Positions 1 through 9,071 of a stretch of DNA of 64,000 bases are shown here, in pieces. Under the pieces are notes generated by a model. It did not search any database, was not told the origin of the DNA, and saw only the letters and a program-made list of their open reading frames with translations. The position numbers were made by a program, and so were the translations under genes. Origin of the DNA: Rheinheimera aquimaris. GTDB lineage: Bacteria; Pseudomonadota; Gammaproteobacteria; Enterobacterales; Alteromonadaceae. The DNA lies in NCBI RefSeq assembly GCF_020531985.1, contig NZ_JAJAVQ010000008.1, positions 1 through 64,000 on the forward strand, in the 5' to 3' direction. Positions within the stretch are counted from its first letter, which is position 1. Every line of letters begins with the position of its first letter.

Positions 1-103
1 ACCTAAAGTGCGATTAATTCAGTTTTTAGGTTCGTTTGCTTACTAAACCAGCTTTCTGTGCACTTTTAGCTCAAAGCTCTATGAAGAGGACTACTGTTAG
101 TGG

Positions 104-131
104 TTGCGGTTTATCTGCTAACCGCTAAGAT
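104..131 (+). promoter_or_regulatory. possible sigma-70 promoter of the RRM protein gene
   Basis: TTGCGG at 104-109 and TAAGAT at 126-131 are separated by 16 bases, giving a leader of about 55 bases before the start at 193. The rest of 1-192 holds no gene that I can see. The match is moderate and could be chance in this AT-rich stretch. Confidence 0.35.
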
Positions 132-192
132 AAGGCTGCTTTATCTGATTAAAGCATTCCGATAAATATAATTAAGTGCTTAGGATATTATT

Positions 193-681
193 ATGTTACC
201 CACTTTTCGTGCTTCTTTGCCATATACACTAGCTTTAGCTGTGTTGGTTTATTTAAGCTTTGCTTTTCTTCCTGTGCTGGGGCTTGGTCAGGAAATCTTC
301 GTTGTTATTGGTGTACTTCTCGCAGGCATTCTGATTCCGGTCTTATTAGATGTTAAAGGTGGCACCACAGACCCGGTGCTACAGACCAGTAAGGCTGTAG
401 ACTATCAAGGTGAGACCACAACGTTGTATGTTGGCAATTTGCCCTATCGTGCAAATGAAGACGCAGTAAAAGAGTTATTCCAGCGTTTTGGTATTGTTAT
501 TAATGTTCGATTGATGAAAGACAGACAAACAGGCCGCCGCCGCGGCTTCGGCTTCGTTGAAGTAGCAGCAAAAGACGGTAGCAAAATGATTCAAAAGCTT
601 AACGACTTTAATTTCCAGGAGCGCACATTAAAAGTTCGCGAAGCGAAAGAGCGGCAGGATAACGACGATAGCGAAGAATAG
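193..681 (+). CDS. membrane-anchored RNA recognition motif (RRM) protein
   Basis: A 162-residue protein with two hydrophobic segments (about residues 11-31 and 35-53) followed by one RRM domain (about 76-150). RNP2 is LYVGNL at 78-83 and RNP1 is RGFGFVEV at 117-124, both with the aromatic residues that stack on RNA. The C-terminal tail is charged and probably disordered. Bacterial RRM proteins are usually soluble, small and often cold-inducible; here the RNA-binding domain should face the cytoplasm, tethered to the inner membrane. The RNA target is unknown. It is a single-gene unit: a strong hairpin terminator follows the stop. The start ATG at 193 has only a weak AGGA upstream. The RRM assignment is secure; the membrane tether is read from hydrophobicity. 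Confidence 0.9.
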   Translation: MLPTFRASLPYTLALAVLVYLSFAFLPVLGLGQEIFVVIGVLLAGILIPVLLDVKGGTTDPVLQTSKAVDYQGETTTLYVGNLPYRANEDAVKELFQRFGIVINVRLMKDRQTGRRRGFGFVEVAAKDGSKMIQKLNDFNFQERTLKVREAKERQDNDDSEE

Positions 682-704
682 TATCGCCGTAACGTCAAGT
701 TGAT

Positions 705-731
705 AAAGAGAGGCCATGCCTCTCTTTTTTG
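705..731 (+). terminator. Rho-independent terminator after the RRM gene
   Basis: A 10-bp stem, AAAGAGAGGC with GCCTCTCTTT, closed by the 3-base loop CAT and followed by T residues. Confidence 0.9.
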
Positions 732-817
732 TTTGAGACTCATCATTAAGACGATTGGCTGTTGGCTCGGGTGTTACTCTGGCATAAAATAGCCGTTTTA
801 GTTTAGTCGAGTGTCCG

Positions 818-1906
818 ATGAGCGTAGGTCAGGTTTTCCCAGAGCAGTATTCCCAACAACTGTCTGATAAAAGTAATACAGTGCAGCAATTGCTGAGTGA
901 ATTCAAAGCACCACCCATCGAGATATTTGCATCTGAGCCCCAACATTACAGATTAAGAGCTGAATTTCGTATCTGGCACAACGGCGATGACATTTATCAC
1001 GCCATGTTTGATCCGCAAACACGGGACAAGGTCAGGATTGATTACTTTCCGGTAGCTTGCCGCACTATAGCTGACTTTATGCCGGTACTATTAAACAATA
1101 TCCAATTTAATCATGAGCTGCGTTACAAGTTATATCAGGTAGATTATTTAGCGACACTTTCCGGTGAGCTACTGGTCTCCCTTATATATAAGCGGCCTTT
1201 GACAAATAGCTGGCTGGATCAGGCTAAAGCGCTGACCGAAGCTTTAGCTCCCCACTATAAAGTAAAGTTCATCGGCCGCTCGCGTAAACAGAAGCTGATG
1301 GTAACTAATGATTATGTCACTGAGCAGTTTGAGCTGGACGGCCAACAACTAAAATACCAGCAAGTTGAGGGGAGCTTTACCCAGCCCAATGGTGAAGTTA
1401 ACCGAAAAATGCTCGGCTGGGCAAAGGCTGTATCACAACAGCTATCCGGTGATTTGCTTGAATTGTATTGTGGAAATGGTAACTTTTCTATTGCTTTAGC
1501 GCCTTGCTTCGGCCAAGTCGTTGCCACGGAGATCTCACGAACCTCAATTAAATCTGCCCAGTACAATATTACACTGAACAATGTCACCAACCTTCAGGTG
1601 CTGCAGATGCCAGCCGAAGATGTATCGGCAGCATTACAAGATGGCAGCAAATTAAAGCAGCTTGATTTGAAGGATATGCAGCTTGATACCGTGTTAGTTG
1701 ACCCACCACGCGCAGGGCTGGATGATGGCACGGTTGAGCTGGTCAGCCGGTTTAACGATATTCTTTATATTTCCTGTAATCCCGACACCCTGGCTCAAAA
1801 TCTACAGGCACTCATGCAAAGTCATTACATTGTGAAGCTTGCGGTTTTTGATCAGTTTCCTTACACCCACCATATTGAAACCGGTGTGTGGCTGCGAAAA
1901 CGTTAA
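818..1906 (+). CDS. trmA: tRNA (uracil-5-)-methyltransferase
   Basis: TrmA makes 5-methyluridine at position 54 (T-loop) of nearly all tRNAs using S-adenosylmethionine. The 362 residues match the family length (E. coli about 366). The SAM-binding motif [12 protein letters not shown] lies near residue 216, DPPRAGLD near 295, and the catalytic nucleophile is Cys320 in ISCNPDTL; a conserved Glu in the C-terminal HHIETG segment is present as the general base. Its 3' end overlaps the convergent fabR gene by four bases, so the two transcripts must be antisense at their ends. The same trmA/fabR neighbourhood occurs in enterobacteria. Confidence 0.97.
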   Translation: MSVGQVFPEQYSQQLSDKSNTVQQLLSEFKAPPIEIFASEPQHYRLRAEFRIWHNGDDIYHAMFDPQTRDKVRIDYFPVACRTIADFMPVLLNNIQFNHELRYKLYQVDYLATLSGELLVSLIYKRPLTNSWLDQAKALTEALAPHYKVKFIGRSRKQKLMVTNDYVTEQFELDGQQLKYQQVEGSFTQPNGEVNRKMLGWAKAVSQQLSGDLLELYCGNGNFSIALAPCFGQVVATEISRTSIKSAQYNITLNNVTNLQVLQMPAEDVSAALQDGSKLKQLDLKDMQLDTVLVDPPRAGLDDGTVELVSRFNDILYISCNPDTLAQNLQALMQSHYIVKLAVFDQFPYTHHIETGVWLRKR

Positions 1907-2529
1907 TCTTTATGTTTGCGGCCATAACTGGCCGCCCCATGGGCTAACCACCTTAACTGCGTAATAGTTCGGCTGGTCAGATAAGCATATTGATCTGAAG
2001 GCGCGTCTAGTGCATCTGCCCCGGTGTGAAATACCAAGGTCACCATAGCTTCTGCCTGTGCTCTGGCCAGCTCATCCGGACAGGTAGTTTCTTTGCGTAG
2101 ATACTCTGCCAGCTCAGCAACAAAATGCTGTATTTCACGAGCCACTGCACTTCGAAATGCAGCTGAAGTACCCGAACGCTCCCGCAGCAATAACCGGAAC
2201 ACATTGCTATGGCCAGTAACAAACTCCATAAAGGTTTCTATTGACGTGCGGATGACGCTACCATTTTTCTCAATGCGTTGTCTGGCTTGGCGCATCAACT
2301 GCCGTAACATTAAGCCCGCTTCGTCGACAAGGGTCAGGCCCAACTCGTCCATATCGGCAAAATGGCGATAAAATGATGTTGGGGCGATACCGGCCTCACG
2401 CGCTACCTCACGTAAGCTCAGGCTGGCAAAACTCTTGTCGGCGCTAAGTTGAGAAAAAGCGGCATTAATAATGGCCCTTCTGGTACGCTCTTTTTGCTCT
2501 GCTCTTGACACAGAAATCCTTTTATTCAC
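1903..2529 (-). CDS. fabR: TetR-family repressor of unsaturated fatty acid synthesis, FabR
   Basis: A 208-residue TetR-type regulator with an N-terminal helix-turn-helix (about residues 22-66, including [20 protein letters not shown]) and an all-helical ligand-binding C-terminal half. FabR senses the ratio of unsaturated to saturated acyl-ACP/CoA and represses unsaturated fatty acid genes. Here it is divergent from an acyl-CoA desaturase, and an imperfect palindrome of FabR type overlaps the start of the desaturase transcript, which strongly supports the assignment. The gene begins at ATG 2529 after an AAAAGG-type ribosome site. A generic TetR label is the only alternative. Confidence 0.92.
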   Translation of the reverse strand: MNKRISVSRAEQKERTRRAIINAAFSQLSADKSFASLSLREVAREAGIAPTSFYRHFADMDELGLTLVDEAGLMLRQLMRQARQRIEKNGSVIRTSIETFMEFVTGHSNVFRLLLRERSGTSAAFRSAVAREIQHFVAELAEYLRKETTCPDELARAQAEAMVTLVFHTGADALDAPSDQYAYLTSRTITQLRWLAHGAASYGRKHKD

Positions 2530-2550
2530 CGAAAAGCTCTATCATATACC

Positions 2551-2578
2551 TTGACCGGCGGTTTGTGACCAGTAAAAT
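2551..2578 (+). promoter_or_regulatory. promoter of the desaturase gene
   Basis: TTGACC at 2551-2556 and TAAAAT at 2573-2578 with a 16-base spacer, close to the sigma-70 consensus. Transcription should begin near 2585, inside the palindrome at 2580-2597. Confidence 0.7.
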
Positions 2579-2579
2579 G

Positions 2580-2597
2580 AGCGAACAGTTGTAAGCT
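2580..2597. promoter_or_regulatory. FabR-type operator
   Basis: AGCGAACAGTTGTAAGCT is an 18-bp imperfect palindrome (12 of 18 positions symmetric: AGC..ACA..TGT..GCT). As I recall, FabR operators of fabA/fabB have the same AGCG-TACA/TGTA-CGCT architecture. It sits directly downstream of the -10 box, an ideal place for repression. Confidence 0.7.
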
Positions 2598-2610
2598 AAA
2601 GCGACCATTT

Positions 2611-3729
2611 ATGAAACAAGCTCCGATCATCTGGACCAATGTCCTGCTGTTTTCAATCACTACTCTGGTCGCACTCATTGGCGTCCCCTGGTATGCCCTG
2701 ACGGTAGGTTTTGGCTGGTCAGAACTTATTGCCACTATTGTTTGCCTGGGATACTGCGGCATGTCGATTACTGCAGGTTATCACCGGCTATGGGCTCACA
2801 AAACTTACGAAGCACATCCTTTGCTGCAGTGGATTTATGCCATTGGCGGCGCATTTGCACTGCAAAATAGTGCGCTGCACTGGTCGGCAGACCACCGTGT
2901 GCATCATCGTCATGTCGATAACAACGACAAAGATCCGTACTCTGCAGGCCGCGGTTTCTGGTACAGCCACATAGGCTGGATGTTGCGCGACTACCCGGGT
3001 GTTGAAAAACCGGACTACAACAATGCGCGCGACCTGCAGAAGAACCCTATTGTAATGTGGCAACATCGCAATTATCTGTGGCTTACTGTCTTAACTAACT
3101 TCGGCATTCCTTTACTGTTGGGGTTATTCACCGGGAACGTGTTGGGTATGCTGCTCTCTGCCGGCGTATTACGCTTGGTTCTTAGCCATCACTTTACGTT
3201 TTTTATCAATTCTCTTGCGCATATATGGGGAAAGCAGCCTTACACCGACCAGAACTCTGCCCGTGACAATGGCTTACTGGCGTTACTGACGTATGGCGAG
3301 GGATATCACAACTTTCATCATATTTTTGAGTCTGATTATCGCAATGGTATTAAGTGGTACCAGTTTGATCCGACCAAATGGTTTATCAAAGCAGCGTCAT
3401 GGTTAGGCCTCACCAGTAATCTTCGTACTGTGCCGGAAGAGCGAATTGAACAAGCTAAGGCGAAGATGCAATTACTGCGCGCCAGAGAGCAAGTGAAACT
3501 GCGCCCCAACGCTGAACAGTTGCTGCAGTTACTTGAGCACGAATATGAAATCTTGTCTGCCAGAATGCAGGACTATTATCAGTTGAAAAAGCAGATACTG
3601 TTACAGCGTAAAGAACAGCTGATGGCGCAGTATCAGGCGGTTGATTTTAAGCATCGTTATCTCGAGTTTAAGCAGCATTTGCAGCAACAACAACAGCACT
3701 GGCAACGCTTAGTCACCGCTTTTAGCTAA
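2611..3729 (+). CDS. acyl-CoA / fatty acid delta-9 desaturase, membrane di-iron type
   Basis: Introduces a cis double bond into saturated acyl chains using O2, adjusting membrane fluidity. The three histidine boxes that bind the di-iron centre are present: HRLWAH at 58-63, HRVHHRH at 95-101 and HNFHH near 233-237. Hydrophobic segments lie at about 10-30, 37-55, 72-86 and 152-190. Beyond residue 280 the C-terminal region is a long charged, glutamine-rich helix likely to form a coiled coil, as in other gammaproteobacterial homologues. Divergent from fabR and preceded by the FabR-type operator, so it is presumably repressed when unsaturated acyl chains are plentiful. Electron donor is not encoded nearby. 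Confidence 0.95.
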   Translation: MKQAPIIWTNVLLFSITTLVALIGVPWYALTVGFGWSELIATIVCLGYCGMSITAGYHRLWAHKTYEAHPLLQWIYAIGGAFALQNSALHWSADHRVHHRHVDNNDKDPYSAGRGFWYSHIGWMLRDYPGVEKPDYNNARDLQKNPIVMWQHRNYLWLTVLTNFGIPLLLGLFTGNVLGMLLSAGVLRLVLSHHFTFFINSLAHIWGKQPYTDQNSARDNGLLALLTYGEGYHNFHHIFESDYRNGIKWYQFDPTKWFIKAASWLGLTSNLRTVPEERIEQAKAKMQLLRAREQVKLRPNAEQLLQLLEHEYEILSARMQDYYQLKKQILLQRKEQLMAQYQAVDFKHRYLEFKQHLQQQQQHWQRLVTAFS

Positions 3730-3732
3730 CAG

Positions 3733-3758
3733 AAAAAGAGACTCCGGTCTCTTTTTTT
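3733..3758 (+). terminator. terminator after the desaturase gene
   Basis: Stem AAAAAGAGAC / GTCTCTTTTT with loop TCCG, running into a T tract. Confidence 0.9.
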
Positions 3759-3815
3759 GTGCCCGATACCTGATATGCTCAGATATAAATCAATGAAAAC
3801 AGCGAGATTGATAGC

Positions 3816-5240
3816 GTGAGTGGAAAAAATACGTCGCCAAAGAAAGCCCACTTTGATTTTGATGCCATTGTTATCGGCACCGGCCCTGGAGGCGAAGGTG
3901 CAGCCATGTATCTGGCTAAAAGCGGCCTTAAAGTTGCCGCCATAGAACGCTATCAGTCTGTGGGAGGCGGCTGCACTCACTGGGGCACAATTCCATCCAA
4001 AGCTTTACGTCATTCCGTCAGCCGACTGATTGAATTTAATGAGAACCCGCTGTTTCAGTTGGATGAGCAACATACCAAGCTGACATTTTCACAAATTTTA
4101 AAGCACGCTGCCGGTGTGATCCGCAAACAAGTCAGGCTAAGGAGCGGCTTTTATGACCGCAACCAGGTCAGAATGTACCAGGGAGAAGCGCGTTTTATCG
4201 ACAAGCATCACTTAAGTATCCGCAGTGATGACGGCAGTTGCTTTGAATTAAGTGCAAAGACGATCGTTATCGCTACAGGTTCACGGCCATATCGTCCTGC
4301 TGAAGTCGACTTTAACCATAACCGGATCTATGACTCAGATACTATCCTGTCACTACAGCATGACCCCAAACATATTATTATTTATGGCGCTGGTGTTATC
4401 GGATGCGAATATGCGTCTATCTTCCGCGGCCTGGGTGTGCGCGTTGATTTAGTCAACACCAGGGACCGACTGTTATCTTTTATGGATACCGAAATATCCG
4501 ATTCTTTAAGTTACCATTTTTGGAACTCTGGCATGACAATCCGTCATGGTGAAGAGTTTGATCGGATTGAAGGCAAAGAAGATGGCGTAGTGCTGCATTT
4601 AAAATCAGGCAAAAAAATGAAAGCTGATTGCTTTTTATTTGCCAATGGCCGAACTGGCAATACCGACATGTTGAACCTGTCCGTGATAGGGCTGGAAGCA
4701 GACAGCCGCGGCCTGGTAAAAGTGAACAGCCATTATCAGACCAGCGTGAACAACATCTACGCAGTAGGCGATGTTATTGGTTACCCGAGTCTTGCCAGCG
4801 CAGCATACGACCAGGGCAGATTAGCTGGTGAAGCTATTGTCAAAGGTAACCTCGACGGCCACCTGATAGCGGATATTCCAGCCGGCATCTATACCATTCC
4901 GGAGATGAGTTCTGTTGGCAAAACAGAGCAGGAGTTGACTGCGGCAAAAATTCCATACGAAGTTGGCAGGGCTCAGTTTAAGCATCTGGCACGGGCGCAA
5001 ATTGCCAATACCAATGTCGGTAGCCTCAAATTGCTATTTCATCGGGATACGTTAGAGATCCTCGGTATTCACTGTTTTGGAGAACGGGCTGCCGAGATTG
5101 TTCATATAGGACAGGCCATTATGATGCAGAAGAACGGTGGTAATACGCTTGAGTACTTTGTTCATACAACTTTTAATTATCCAACGATGGCAGAAGCCTA
5201 CCGGGTAGCGGCTCTGAATGGACTAAATAGATTATTCTAA
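3816..5240 (+). CDS. sthA: soluble pyridine nucleotide transhydrogenase
   Basis: A flavoprotein that transfers hydride between NADPH and NAD+, mainly reoxidising excess NADPH in the cytoplasm. The 474 residues fit the family (E. coli SthA about 466). The FAD-binding GTGPGG is at 21-26; [15 protein letters not shown] near 49-63 is the SthA signature, in which the second redox cysteine of dihydrolipoamide dehydrogenases is replaced. The NAD(P)-binding GAGVIG lies near 191 and the C-terminal dimerisation domain ends with [20 protein letters not shown]. The start is GTG at 3816; no ATG in frame lies near the conserved N-terminus. It is flanked by a terminator upstream and an AT-rich gap downstream, so it is probably monocistronic. 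Confidence 0.96.
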   Translation: MSGKNTSPKKAHFDFDAIVIGTGPGGEGAAMYLAKSGLKVAAIERYQSVGGGCTHWGTIPSKALRHSVSRLIEFNENPLFQLDEQHTKLTFSQILKHAAGVIRKQVRLRSGFYDRNQVRMYQGEARFIDKHHLSIRSDDGSCFELSAKTIVIATGSRPYRPAEVDFNHNRIYDSDTILSLQHDPKHIIIYGAGVIGCEYASIFRGLGVRVDLVNTRDRLLSFMDTEISDSLSYHFWNSGMTIRHGEEFDRIEGKEDGVVLHLKSGKKMKADCFLFANGRTGNTDMLNLSVIGLEADSRGLVKVNSHYQTSVNNIYAVGDVIGYPSLASAAYDQGRLAGEAIVKGNLDGHLIADIPAGIYTIPEMSSVGKTEQELTAAKIPYEVGRAQFKHLARAQIANTNVGSLKLLFHRDTLEILGIHCFGERAAEIVHIGQAIMMQKNGGNTLEYFVHTTFNYPTMAEAYRVAALNGLNRLF

Positions 5241-5317
5241 GCTAATTTATTGAATTTGAATAAAATAATGACGACTGTAGAGCTGTAACATTTATTTTTG
5301 TTTTGCCTGATATTTCG

Positions 5318-5346
5318 TTGTAAACTCAATTACATAATAATTAAAT
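5318..5346 (+). promoter_or_regulatory. possible promoter of the Sel1/TonB-C gene
   Basis: TTGTAA at 5318-5323, 17 bases, then TTAAAT at 5341-5346, just ahead of the ribosome site of the gene starting at 5369. Moderate match. Confidence 0.4.
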
Positions 5347-5368
5347 AATTAGTTTTGGTGGGGTTTAT

Positions 5369-6730
5369 ATGGTACAGCTTAAGTACGCATTAGCACTGCT
5401 GTGTTTACTATCTTGGCAGGCACATGCAGACTTTCCGACAGCAAAAGCATTATTTGAAAAGCAGGAATATGCGCTGGCAAAACCTCAACTCGAAACACTG
5501 GCTGAATTAGGGCATCTTGAAGCACAATTTCTGTTGTCCCGGATGTACGCTGAAGGCTTAGGTGTTGACCCGGATATGAACCTTGCTTACGCCTGGACAC
5601 TGATCGCCAAGGAACGTAATCACCCAAAAGCAGAAGAACAGTACCGGGAACTGCGCACTAAATTACAGTCAAGGCGCGAAGGTAAAGAAGTGTTTACCAG
5701 CCTTAATGATCAGTTTGGCAAAGCTGCGTTGGAAGGCAATCTGTACCCGACCGCTAACCGCTATGTCCAGGCCAACTCACGTGTAAAACCTATTAGTCAG
5801 TCAGAACCTGAATACCCCGGATACTTTGAACGGGCAGGTGTTGCTGCATGGGCCGTGGTGCATTATGACATCACAGAAGATGGCAAAACAGATAACGTCA
5901 ACGTCGTTGCATCTTTCCCGGTTGACTCGATCAACGAATATGTCATTAAAGCCGTGCAGAACTGGCGTTTTGAGCCACCCAAAGATTTGTACGGCACGCC
6001 GGTTAGAATGGAAATGCAGGCGCATACCTTCCGCATTAAGGCCTATGGCACAACGAAGACACGGAAATTTGAGCGCGAAAATCAGGAGTACCTGGATGCC
6101 ATTCTGGCCGCGGCAAAAGCAGAATCAGCAAAGTATCAGTACCTTTATGCATTATTGGCAGAAAACCGCATCATTTCAGGTGCAGATGCATTGCCTTGGT
6201 ACCTGCAGTCAGCTATTAACGGTTATGCACCGGCACAATACAGGTTAGCGCAGTGTCTTGTTACCGGTAATGGTTGCAACCGCGATCAAAATAAAGCTGT
6301 AAACTGGTTAGCGATATCAGCAGACAGTGGTGACCCTAAGGCAGCTTATCTGCTTGCACAGGAGTTACTAGACAGCAACAACGTAAACTATAATCCTCAC
6401 AAAGCCGCTGGTTATCTCGAAGTTGCGGCATTGCAAGAGTATATGCCTGCGATAGCGGAATATGCCGCTTTACTAGCGATGTCAGATGACCCAACGTTGC
6501 GAGACCCGAACAAAGCCATCCGTCTGGCTGAGCAAGGAAGAGCAATTGATGCGAATAACCCGAATTTGTTGTCTACTCTGGGTGTTGCTTTTATTGAGCT
6601 GGGACAGCAAGGAAGAGGAGAATCTATGCTGCGCCAGGCATTAGAAGAGGCACGCAGCCGTAACTGGACAATACAGAACTTTGAAGATTTGCTGGCAGAC
6701 TATCAGACTGCCTCAGCTGGCAATAACTGA
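5369..6730 (+). CDS. exported Sel1-repeat protein with internal TonB C-terminal-type domain
   Basis: A 453-residue protein with a cleavable signal peptide (residues 1-20, ending AHA). An N-terminal Sel1-like pair of helices (about 23-75) precedes a TonB C-terminal fold (about 138-225: SEPEYP, then a strand-rich segment with VVHYDITEDGKTDNV and VQNWRFEPP). The rest (about 250-375) is further Sel1/TPR-like repeats such as YAPAQYRLAQCLVTGNGC, ending in a TPR-like helix pair (about 385-440). It lacks the N-terminal anchor and proline-rich spacer of true TonB, so it is unlikely to energise receptors; it more likely acts as a periplasmic scaffold or receptor adaptor. Function is not known. Confidence 0.85.
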   Translation: MVQLKYALALLCLLSWQAHADFPTAKALFEKQEYALAKPQLETLAELGHLEAQFLLSRMYAEGLGVDPDMNLAYAWTLIAKERNHPKAEEQYRELRTKLQSRREGKEVFTSLNDQFGKAALEGNLYPTANRYVQANSRVKPISQSEPEYPGYFERAGVAAWAVVHYDITEDGKTDNVNVVASFPVDSINEYVIKAVQNWRFEPPKDLYGTPVRMEMQAHTFRIKAYGTTKTRKFERENQEYLDAILAAAKAESAKYQYLYALLAENRIISGADALPWYLQSAINGYAPAQYRLAQCLVTGNGCNRDQNKAVNWLAISADSGDPKAAYLLAQELLDSNNVNYNPHKAAGYLEVAALQEYMPAIAEYAALLAMSDDPTLRDPNKAIRLAEQGRAIDANNPNLLSTLGVAFIELGQQGRGESMLRQALEEARSRNWTIQNFEDLLADYQTASAGNN

Positions 6731-6734
6731 GATG

Positions 6735-6760
6735 AAAACCCCGGCATTGCCGGGGTTTTT
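6735..6760. terminator. bidirectional terminator between the Sel1/TonB-C gene and hemE
   Basis: Stem AAAACCCCGGC / GCCGGGGTTTT with loop ATT; A tract on one side and T tract on the other serve both convergent genes. Confidence 0.93.
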
Positions 6761-6764
6761 CTTT

Positions 6765-7844
6765 TTACTCAGCGATGTCTGCGCTCATATGATAAGTACG
6801 GCTAAAAGAATGCACTGCATCAATAAATACGCTTACCCGCTCAGGATCTACATCAGGGGTAATGCCATGGCCAAGATTAAACACATGACCACTGCCTTGA
6901 CCAAAGCCATCCAGAATCATCTGAACTTCCTGACGGATACGCTCAGGAGAGCCAAGCAGAATTGCCGGGTCCATATTACCTTGTAGGGCAACCTTATCAC
7001 CTACCCTCGCTTTGGCATCAGCGATATTAATAGTCCAGTCCAGCCCTAACGCATCACAGCCAGTGTTTGCAATCGCTTCCAGCCACAAGCCACCATTCTT
7101 GGTAAACAAGGTTACCGGCACCTTACGCCCGTCAGCTTCACGTGTTAAACCATTGACGATTTGCTGCATATACCCAAGCGAAAACTCCTGATAATCCCGC
7201 GGCGTTAGTACCCCACCCCAGGTATCAAAAATCATTACAGATTGTGCACCTGCCGCAATCTGTGCATTTAAATACAGCACCACGCTCTGGGCGAGTTTAT
7301 CCAGCAACAGATGCAGTGCTTCTGGCTCACTGAACATCATTTTTTTAATGGTACCGAACGTTTTACTACTTCCACCTTCAACCATATAGGTTGCCAGTGT
7401 CCACGGGCTGCCTGAAAATCCAATCAATGGCACGCTGCCATCCAGTTCACGGCGGATGGTACGAACTGCATCCATCACATAACGCAGTTCTTGTTCAGGA
7501 TCTGGGATCGGTAGGTTTGCAATCTCCAGAAAGTCACGCACCGGGCGCTGAAACTTAGGACCTTCGCCTTCACCAAAATACAGCCCTAACCCCATTGCAT
7601 CAGGGACCGTCAGAATATCACTGAACAAAATGGCAGCATCCAGCGCATAGCGACGCAGAGGCTGCAGCGTCACCTCACATGCTAATTCAGGGTTCTTGCA
7701 TAACGACATAAAATCGCCGGCCTGGGCTCTGGTTGCACGATACTCTGGCAAATAACGGCCAGCCTGACGCATCATCCATACCGGTGTTCTGTCTACCGGT
7801 TGTTTTAATAAAGCTCTGAGGTATCGATCATTTTTTAATTGCAT
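6765..7844 (-). CDS. hemE: uroporphyrinogen decarboxylase
   Basis: HemE decarboxylates the four acetate side chains of uroporphyrinogen III to give coproporphyrinogen III in haem synthesis. The protein aligns from its first residues with E. coli Hem[17 protein letters not shown], then the substrate-binding [13 protein letters not shown] with catalytic-site arginines, and the Asp of LFSDILT. The C-terminal half has FNLGHGI. I choose ATG 7844, which gives the family N-terminus M-x-LKNDRYL and has GGCGGG upstream; an upstream ATG at 7862 would add six residues and has no ribosome site. Length 359. Downstream of nudC on the same strand, as in enterobacteria. Confidence 0.97.
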   Translation of the reverse strand: MQLKNDRYLRALLKQPVDRTPVWMMRQAGRYLPEYRATRAQAGDFMSLCKNPELACEVTLQPLRRYALDAAILFSDILTVPDAMGLGLYFGEGEGPKFQRPVRDFLEIANLPIPDPEQELRYVMDAVRTIRRELDGSVPLIGFSGSPWTLATYMVEGGSSKTFGTIKKMMFSEPEALHLLLDKLAQSVVLYLNAQIAAGAQSVMIFDTWGGVLTPRDYQEFSLGYMQQIVNGLTREADGRKVPVTLFTKNGGLWLEAIANTGCDALGLDWTINIADAKARVGDKVALQGNMDPAILLGSPERIRQEVQMILDGFGQGSGHVFNLGHGITPDVDPERVSVFIDAVHSFSRTYHMSADIAE

Positions 7845-7948
7845 ATCTAGCCCGCCATTCACAGAATTGCGGCTATTTTATCACTGCGCAGGCGTGACGC
7901 CTATTTTTTCCCTGTAAATGCTTGGTTCATGTTTTTTGTGATAGGTGC

Positions 7949-7977
7949 TTGTCATCCGCAAATTGTTTTGCTATAAC
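7949..7977 (+). promoter_or_regulatory. promoter of a candidate small RNA
   Basis: TTGTCA at 7949-7954 and TATAAC at 7972-7977 with an exact 17-base spacer. No open reading frame follows; a hairpin terminator lies about 65-80 bases downstream, on the same strand. Confidence 0.65.
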
Positions 7978-7983
7978 AGTTCT

Positions 7984-8068
7984 GCGCTAGTGAAGAATAA
8001 CAAGTAAGAAGCCCGTTCCAACGGGACCTCGCAAAAATTTAGTTAAGCCACTTTATGTGGCTTTTTTA
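7984..8068 (+). ncRNA. candidate small RNA between hemE and nudC
   Basis: A strong plus-strand promoter (7949-7977) and a plus-strand terminator (stem AAGCCAC / GTGGCTT, loop TTTAT, six T residues, 8045-8067) bracket about 85 bases with no coding potential. Both flanking genes are on the minus strand, so this cannot be their promoter or main terminator. Inside is a second hairpin, CCCGT-TCCA-ACGGG, at 8012-8025, followed by a single-stranded stretch CCTCGCAAAAATTTAG that could be the pairing or Hfq-binding region. I do not recognise the family. The 5' end is inferred from the -10 box. Confidence 0.55.
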
Positions 8069-8129
8069 TTTTCTGCTGTTCATGCCACAATTTCCTGCTG
8101 GCAAAAATCCCCGCTATGCAGAAGATGCT

Positions 8130-8924
8130 CTATTTTCCTGTCATTTGCTGTATTTGCGCAATGATTTGGCCAGACAATGTCTCTATCGGAGGTACTTGCG
8201 GTAGCTCTTTTAATGAATACCACCCTGCTTCCTCAATTTCCTGTGGCTGGCAGACGATGTCACCACCGGCATAATCTGCAATAAAGCCGGTCATAAGCGA
8301 ATGCGGGAAAGGCCAGGGCTGGCTACCGACATAGCGCAAATTAGTAATATCAATACCCACTTCCTCTTTGACTTCACGCACAGCAGCCTGCTCTAATGTC
8401 TCTGCTGACTCTACAAAACCAGCCAGAATAGAGTAAAAACCGGGTCGATGGCGGCTGGAGCGGGCAAGCAAAATCTTATCATTGTGAAAAATGCCCACCA
8501 GTACGCACGGCGCTATGCGCGGATAACAGCGATGCCCGCATTTATTGCACAGCATTGCCAGCTCCCAGTTCACCAGATTCATAGCGCTGCCGCACTGCCC
8601 ACAAAAGCGGTGAGTCTGCAAAAATAAGGCAACCTGCACTGCGCGTGCTGCCAGCTCAAAAATACTTTCGCCTGCACTGAGTAACTCACGCGGTGACACC
8701 CAGTGCTCATCGTCTGTTATCTGGTCGTGGTTAATCAGTAGATAAGCATTGACGTCGTTGTCCTGTCCCAGGAGGCAGACCTGCTCTGGTTCAGCAGACA
8801 ATGTTAGCTCCCGGTATTCGCCAACCGGCACCTGCCCGGCTTTATTCAGCCAAATCCGCCCCCGGTTGACAACAAACCAGCAACCATAAGATTGCGCTTC
8901 TACATTGAGACTATGTTTGATCAT
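8130..8924 (-). CDS. nudC: NAD(+) diphosphatase / deNADding enzyme
   Basis: A Nudix hydrolase that cleaves NAD(H) to NMN(H) and AMP and in E. coli also removes NAD caps from RNA. The zinc-ribbon cysteines are Cys108, Cys111, Cys126 and Cys129; the Nudix box spans residues 169-191 (GFVESAETLEQAAVREVKEE); and the NADH-specific motif SQPWPFPHS is at 201-209. Length 264, near the family norm of about 257. It lies upstream of hemE and divergent from rsd, the same trio order as in enterobacteria. Confidence 0.96.
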   Translation of the reverse strand: MIKHSLNVEAQSYGCWFVVNRGRIWLNKAGQVPVGEYRELTLSAEPEQVCLLGQDNDVNAYLLINHDQITDDEHWVSPRELLSAGESIFELAARAVQVALFLQTHRFCGQCGSAMNLVNWELAMLCNKCGHRCYPRIAPCVLVGIFHNDKILLARSSRHRPGFYSILAGFVESAETLEQAAVREVKEEVGIDITNLRYVGSQPWPFPHSLMTGFIADYAGGDIVCQPQEIEEAGWYSLKELPQVPPIETLSGQIIAQIQQMTGK

Positions 8925-9000
8925 CTGTTGCCCTCTGCGGTACTCTGTAATCCGATGCTATGATAATGCTGTTCACTGGGCTGACCAATAAAAAAACGGT

Positions 9001-9029
9001 TGATCTTTACCGCAAAATTCATTTAATTA
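9001..9029 (+). promoter_or_regulatory. possible promoter of rsd
   Basis: TTGATC at 9001-9006, 17 bases, TTAATT at 9024-9029, followed by an AAGGAGAAGG ribosome site before ATG 9072. Confidence 0.45.
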
Positions 9030-9071
9030 GACACTATTCGCAGCGTAGTTGCTGTACTTAAGGAGAAGGCA

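Noticed and set aside
3726-3980. Minus-strand ORF over the desaturase terminator and the start of sthA
   Set aside because: Overlaps a strong terminator and the conserved FAD-binding region of sthA on the other strand.
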